From the NCBI GenBank assembly GCA_030762175.1, contig CM060841.1, positions 9,724,001 to 9,788,000 on the forward strand: 64,000 nt of DNA, written 5' to 3'. The notes under the pieces are model-generated. The model made no database searches, had not been told where the DNA came from, and worked only from the letters and a program-made list of their open reading frames with translations. Below are positions 59,350-64,000 of the stretch, in pieces (within the stretch, counting starts at the first letter, position 1; the number at the start of each line of letters is the position of its first letter). Position numbers and translations under genes: made by a program. This DNA is from Metallyticus violacea. Its lineage: Eukaryota > Arthropoda > Insecta > Mantodea > Metallyticidae.

Positions 59350-60024
59350 AGAACGAGTGAATTTAAACAGATTCCTTCTTTTTCTAACCTCTTTTCCTTT
59401 TTAACTAAAACCTGTGACAGTCATTATTGTAGTTATTGGTCAACAATATTTTTATTAGTCAAGACTTAAGTTTGGTACAAGTGTTAAGCACACAGATCAT
59501 TGGGTCCTATTTTCTAAAGATTTACTTCCAAGACCATCATCAACTGCCTCGTCGTGTTGATTTCAATCAGCAAGTTCTTCTTTCATTCAAGACGAAATGT
59601 TAGAATTTGCAGAGAAACAAAACTGAACTTTAGGGGGCGTATTCACCCCCTACCTTCCCTGTGCAAAACGTGAAGAACGATAAGACGTGAATGCTGAGAG
59701 CGAAAGTAACACAGTGCAAAAACTCGCTCAACGCCACCTCATTGCTGAAGCTTGCGCCGTTAAGTTCTCCTCTAATTGGCTTTTAATACATCCCACTATG
59801 AGCCGTAAAATTTTCTTGCGATAATAAAATGTATGACAAAAACGTAAATTTTAATAAAATATGAAAATGAAAAGTACCTTAAGCAAAATTAGACATATGC
59901 CATTTTAACATAGCCAAGATGTCAGTTGACAAATGCGAAACGTTACTCTAATGGAAAATTGCTCACATCTTTTGTTTTGGATTATATTTTGTGAGTTAAT
60001 TGTGCAGTTAGCCAGGTAACCAAA
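59350..60024. other. Unassigned DNA
   Basis: Nothing was recognised. Confidence 0.45.
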
Positions 60025-60280
60025 GTCGGTCCTGGTGGTGTAGTGGTAACCACACTTGCCTTCTAAACCTAAGATCGCGGGTTCAAATCCGGTCAAGATC
60101 GATGGATTTTTTCCGGCGTAAAAATTTCGTACATTTACGACACGAAAAAGAATCACAAGCCCGAAAAAAAGAGGCCTCTGAGCAAAATTTGTTGGCCGCT
60201 TCACGCCCTGAATTGAATTGAAGGACGCTGATGACCTGAGATGTTAAAGAGCGTCCGGAAATAAACCAAATCAAACAAAC
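60025..60280 (+). repeat. SINE family A, copy 5
   Basis: Starts gtcggtcctggtggtgtagt. A box TGGTGTAGTGG and B box GGTTCAAATCC are both good. An internal deletion removes the gacttccttcgg to gggtcccgtg part. The 3' GGACGCT/AGCGTCC stem is perfect, and the tail is ataaaccaaatcaaacaaac. By promoter sequence it is the best candidate for a transcribable copy here. Confidence 0.85.
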
Positions 60281-60409
60281 CGTAAAAATAATGCTGCAGT
60301 TAGTTTGTGTATTGTTTATTATTTGGAGATATTGAGCTCGGAGTCCTTGGCGTCTTGGAGTTTTCTGACATTCATCTTTTCAGAGGGAAAAAAAAAAAAA
60401 AAAAAACAA

Positions 60410-60485
60410 CTTGGCCTGATTTGAGTTCGAACCCAGGACCTCCGTATTGGTAGTCGAATATTCCCAGTAGACCACGAAGGTGGTC
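60410..60485 (-). repeat. tRNA-like head of a further SINE (single copy here)
   Basis: On the minus strand, ttcgtggtctactgggaata resembles an A box (TGGTCTACTGG, one mismatch). It is followed ~35 bases on by GGGTTCGAACTC, a clear B box. An A run on the + strand at 60386-60406 lies on its 3' side on the minus strand, as T. No other copy is seen in the window. It could instead be a tRNA pseudogene. Confidence 0.45.
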
Positions 60486-62153
60486 AAGAATATTTTCAGG
60501 TGTGTCATTGATACTGACTGAAACTCATGAATAGCGTAAGGAGCTATAGCAGGCGAAAAATTACTTTGTGTTTCTACTGCCACTGGCCGCGCCAGCAGCT
60601 GTTGCCACATCCCGTCACTGGCTGTCCGTCTCCAACGGCTGTAGTGCAAGAGCATCATCATATTCTTCCTTCTTCTCTTCGCTGTCTATTTCCATTTCTG
60701 TTTAATTACATTCACTATCACTGTCAATGAAATCACAGGAGCCACCCAAGTTTATTATAAAACGTTCCACCACTTCTTCTAGAATGTCTACTTCATTTTA
60801 CGCATTCTCTTGACAAAGCGTTGCTACTGCGTAATTTCCGTTAACTGTTAACTGTTGCAACGCCGATGATATATCTCTGACAATAATGTGTTAGCGACAA
60901 AATGAGTCTCTCGCCAGCCGAGTTGCCGGCATAAACACCTCCCAAGTGTCAATCACAAAGTAATTTCTCGCCTACTGTAGTACTGCTCTGTTGGGACATT
61001 ACAGGTTAACAAGAGACGGAATAAAAGAGTTTCATCGTTGCGATATTGACGTTTCAAACCATTATGCAAAATTTGGTCAAAATATAAAACAATTTTCCAT
61101 GGCCTCGACAAGAAAAGAATTGGTCATCACAAATCTGCTTTTAACGAACAGCATTCAGTGGATGTGATTGCGGTCAGCTCTTAAAGGTCAGTGTGCCATG
61201 TGGCCCGAAAAGATAGTATCAGTAGAGGATCGTTAACAGAATATTGAAATCAGCACATTTTTTGCCCCTAAAATTACAGCTTTTATACATGCTGCAAGAA
61301 CTGAATCACAAAGTGTTTGCATAGAAAAAACCTAAGAATAGTTCGTTAAACTAACAATAACAATTCTGGTGATCCAAATGCTATGACTATGAGTTCATAT
61401 TTCTTTGATAAAAATGCAAACCATACATATATGGAGGACTGCTGGAGAGCACTGTAATCAGTTTCTGTACGATTTGGCCACTGAAAAAACGGATAAGAAT
61501 GTGGTTTCAACTAAATGGAGTCATGACACGTTATGGTCCAACAGCTCGCCAGACACTATGAGAAATGTTTGGTGTACACTGGAATGGACGAGGTGGACCT
61601 CAATCGTGACCTTCGGGTCACCATAGCTCACATATCTTGATTTTTCCTCTGAGAGTATGTGAAACCAAGTGTTTTTCAGAGTTTACATATGATTTGAAAC
61701 AATTCATCTGCCATATTATCCACACAATTCCCATTTTTAAGCATGACAGAATGTCATGATCGATTAGGCAATGCTTTTAAGTTAATGAAGTACATTTTTA
61801 ACATTTACAGTACTAAAACCGTTATTGCAAAAAAAAAAAAAAAAAAAAAAAATTATTTCATTCATATTTGTCAATTTCCACTAGAATAATATTTCACATT
61901 TGTGAACTGGTTTCTGTGCCGCGCTAAATGTATATTGTCATTATAAAACGATCGAACAGAGAAGTGTAAAAAAAAATAATAATAAGAAGAGAAACTACTT
62001 TTTAAAAATTTCCTTTGTAGATAATCCATTAGTTATCCAATAAAGAAAAAGTTTCTCACAAATTAAATCAAAGCTATAAACACTACGACTTTAGAACATC
62101 AATAACAAAAACAAAGTATCGACGTATAATTATTCTTTAGGCCTTAACTACCT
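60486..62153. other. Unassigned DNA with a poly-A run
   Basis: A 23-base A run lies at about 61829-61851; it could be the tail of a retroposon ending there, but none was identified. The 73-codon frame at 61405-61626 (+) is unrecognised. Confidence 0.4.
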
Positions 62154-62412
62154 CCATCGTTTTGCCGTGGTTATTGGTCTAAATTAACTCAAAAAATCAA
62201 AGCTTTCGCCGACGCTATTGTTGGCATCATCAGTGGACTGAAAGTGTTTGGAGAAACAGAGATACAGAACCGTTAGAAGTGGGAGTGGGTGGGAGTATTG
62301 GAAGAGTTATGGTGCAGACGTTGTTTGCTGACTAGTAACAACAAGTTATGCTTATCTTAAAATCTGTCTTTGTTTATATTATCTGAATGTTACCTATTTC
62401 TAAGACCTCTCT
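62154..62412 (-). pseudogene. Penelope-like element 3' end, inverted fragment
   Basis: The reverse complement matches the end of the + strand copy at 62757-63713. A frame-broken DNINKDRF then KISI corresponds to NINRGFQISKNWN there. The shared acaacgtctgcacca, cacttctaacggttct and aacactttcag blocks follow. Unlike the other copy it keeps the ctgatgatgcc...ggcgaaag segment of the tail (62204-62233). It is head-to-head inverted relative to the larger copy. Confidence 0.6.
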
Positions 62413-62461
62413 TCTAGAAAGAAAAAATTTAAAGATAGCAGAACATACACCAATACGTTTT

Positions 62462-62755
62462 TTGTTGTTGATTGGTTTATTTACGGACGCTGTTTAACAT
62501 CTCAGGTCATCAGCGTCCCATTCAATTCAAGGCGAATGGCCGACAAATTTTACTCAGAGGTCTCTTCTTTCAGGCTTGAGGTTCTTTTCGTGCCGTAAAT
62601 GTACAACACAGGACCCACGGCTTTACTTCTCTTCCAAAGGAAGCCATACTTAGGATTTTAACGCCCGAAAAAATCCATCGGTCCTGGCCGGGATCGAACC
62701 CGCGATCTTGGGTTTATGAGGCAAGTATGGTTACCACTACACCACTAGGACCGAC
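62462..62755 (-). repeat. SINE family A, copy 6 (full length)
   Basis: The reverse complement starts gtcggtcctagtggtgtagt, has a good B box (GGTTCGATCC), the full body, the perfect 3' GGACGCT/AGCGTCC stem, and a tail reading aataaaccaatcaacaacaa. It lies exactly between two oppositely oriented Penelope-like fragments. Confidence 0.9.
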
Positions 62756-62756
62756 T

Positions 62757-63713
62757 AAACCAACACGTAGATGACACCTCCCTATTGGGGAACTGCAATG
62801 ACATCTGGATATATGGGAAAGAAAACTGCATATTTTCCTTCACCACTTAAATAGCATTCATTATAGCATAAAATGTACTACAGAAAAACAAAATAACATC
62901 CATTTCTATACATCCTGGCTCGATGAAAGGCATCTGACGCTCTAGGACAAGGAGGTTTACAGAAAACCTACACATATCGATATTTATATGTCTAAATGAA
63001 TGATTCAATTATTCCCCGGTTCAAAAAGAACTCAAATGGAAACTCTAATCCAAGAGACTAACAGATGAACTTAATCATACCCAGAGTGCCTTGCAAGTAA
63101 ACGGCTATTGCAAGAAAGATACAGCAAAGTCTAAAGTAAAGCATGCTTACTGCTTACAGAATACGCTACATATTGTTTGGGTTTTAAAAAAGAACATAAA
63201 AACAGTATTTGCAACAACGACAAAAATACGTAAAAACTGCGTTCCCGAAAGGCCAAAGGGATCCTCGCAGCTCCATGAGGATATATAAATAACCATGCAA
63301 ATGTGGAAACGTATACATTGACATTACAAAGATCCGTTAAAACTCGGCTCGGAGAACATAAGCGGCATTTGAGTCTTAACTAGTCAGAAAAATCTGCGAT
63401 TGCGTAACATATCATTAAAAATTTGCATTGAATAAAAGTTTAAAAAAACAGAAGTATTGCAACAACAAGGTAATTTAAAATGGCCTAAGGGCAGGCTTTA
63501 GAAATGGGGAAGTATACAGATAATATAAACAGAGGTTTTCAAATAAGCAAGAATTGGAATGCGCAACAAACAACGTCTGCACCACAACTCTCCAACACTC
63601 CTATCCCTCACACTTCTAACGGTTCTATACCTCTGTCTCTACAGACACTTTCAGCTCATTGTGAAAGATTTGGTTTTTTAAATTAATGGAAACAACGACC
63701 ATGGGAAAAATAT
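62757..63713 (+). pseudogene. Penelope-like retroelement, RT-to-GIY-YIG fragment
   Basis: Penelope-like elements encode a reverse transcriptase fused to a GIY-YIG endonuclease. Here the + strand reads HVDDTSLLG from 62764 (catalytic Y/F-x-D-D box, both Asp kept). It continues HHLNSIHYSIK, VYRKPTHIDIYM (62958-62975; the Y-R-K-P-T-H motif is characteristic), ALQVNGYCKK, and then IYK-stop-PCKCGNVYIDI (GIY-YIG region, about 63280-63330). After a frameshift, SVKTRLGEHKRHLSL gives the conserved Arg and E-H-K, and NINRGFQISKNWN ends the coding part near 63690. The RT fingers are missing upstream, where a SINE sits. Stops and frameshifts are numerous. Confidence 0.75.
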
Positions 63714-64000
63714 CGCAGTATCGATCAATTTTAATAATAATTAATTTTAACAATCAGTTAAACACAAATAAGTATATGGTTTGTAATATCAGATTGTCAT
63801 TTTGACAACAACGTCGAGTCATAGTCTGCATTATTGGGAAGAAAGACTTGCAGAGTAACAAAATTAATTTTACAAAAAGTGCTATGCTCGTAATTTTGTA
63901 TAGTTGCAACTCGCTGATAAATAAGAAATGAGATGGAAGTAAAAATACAAGTAAAGAAATTAAGATTTCTGCTAGAAGTAACAGGTGTACTAGAGCAGAT
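63714..64000. other. Unassigned AT-rich DNA
   Basis: Nothing recognised to the end of the window. Confidence 0.45.

Noticed and set aside
1..64000. CRISPR arrays, operons, bacterial-type promoters or prophage
   Set aside because: No spaced identical repeats of that kind; content is wholly that of a eukaryotic repeat-rich nuclear region.

Overview
The window looks like gene-poor, AT-rich nuclear DNA of an arthropod, most likely an insect with a large genome. I infer this from the content: mariner and Tc1/mariner-type DNA transposons, non-LTR retrotransposon fragments, a Penelope-like retroelement, two tRNA-derived SINE families and many long (TA)n tracts. I found no host gene or multi-exon gene model that I can support, and no free-standing tRNA or rRNA gene. 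Nearly every open frame above background is a transposon remnant or lies in low-complexity DNA.

Layout. 1-4.7 kb is mostly unassigned, with a decayed ~100-bp tandem repeat (1170-1560) and one copy of each SINE family. 4.7-9.4 kb holds an internally deleted Tc1/mariner-type element, a reverse transcriptase scrap and a reversed LINE 3' fragment. 11.1-14.8 kb carries two near-full-length mariners of different subfamilies; the first has one nonsense codon in an otherwise open 348-codon transposase frame. 15.8-23.8 kb has two more LINE fragments of the same family, a third mariner and a 1.1-kb trinucleotide array. 24.7-26.5 kb has a full-length but dead Tc1/mariner-type element and a LINE C-terminus. 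27.7-30.7 kb is a cluster of foldbacks, a transposase scrap and three SINEs. 32.0-33.7 kb has a deleted transposon abutting a reverse transcriptase fragment. 36-45.4 kb has three mariner remnants and another deleted element. 49.8-51.3 kb has two mariners side by side. 54-55 kb joins a Penelope-like 3' end to a truncated mariner. 56.9-58 kb is a SINE split by a 5'-truncated LINE. 62.1-63.7 kb is an inverted pair of Penelope-like fragments with a SINE between them.

How the parts work together. They do not form a pathway. They are layers of mobile DNA. One mariner family has five copies here, each with different damage. Three short DNA transposons keep the two ends of one transposase gene with the catalytic middle deleted; they could move only if a full-length relative supplied the enzyme. 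The SINEs would need LINE machinery. No previously undescribed system with a clear function is visible. The observations most worth checking are the near-open mariner, the inverted Penelope-like pair with a possible hammerhead-like core in its tail, the conserved hairpin at the 3' end of one SINE family, and the trinucleotide array.
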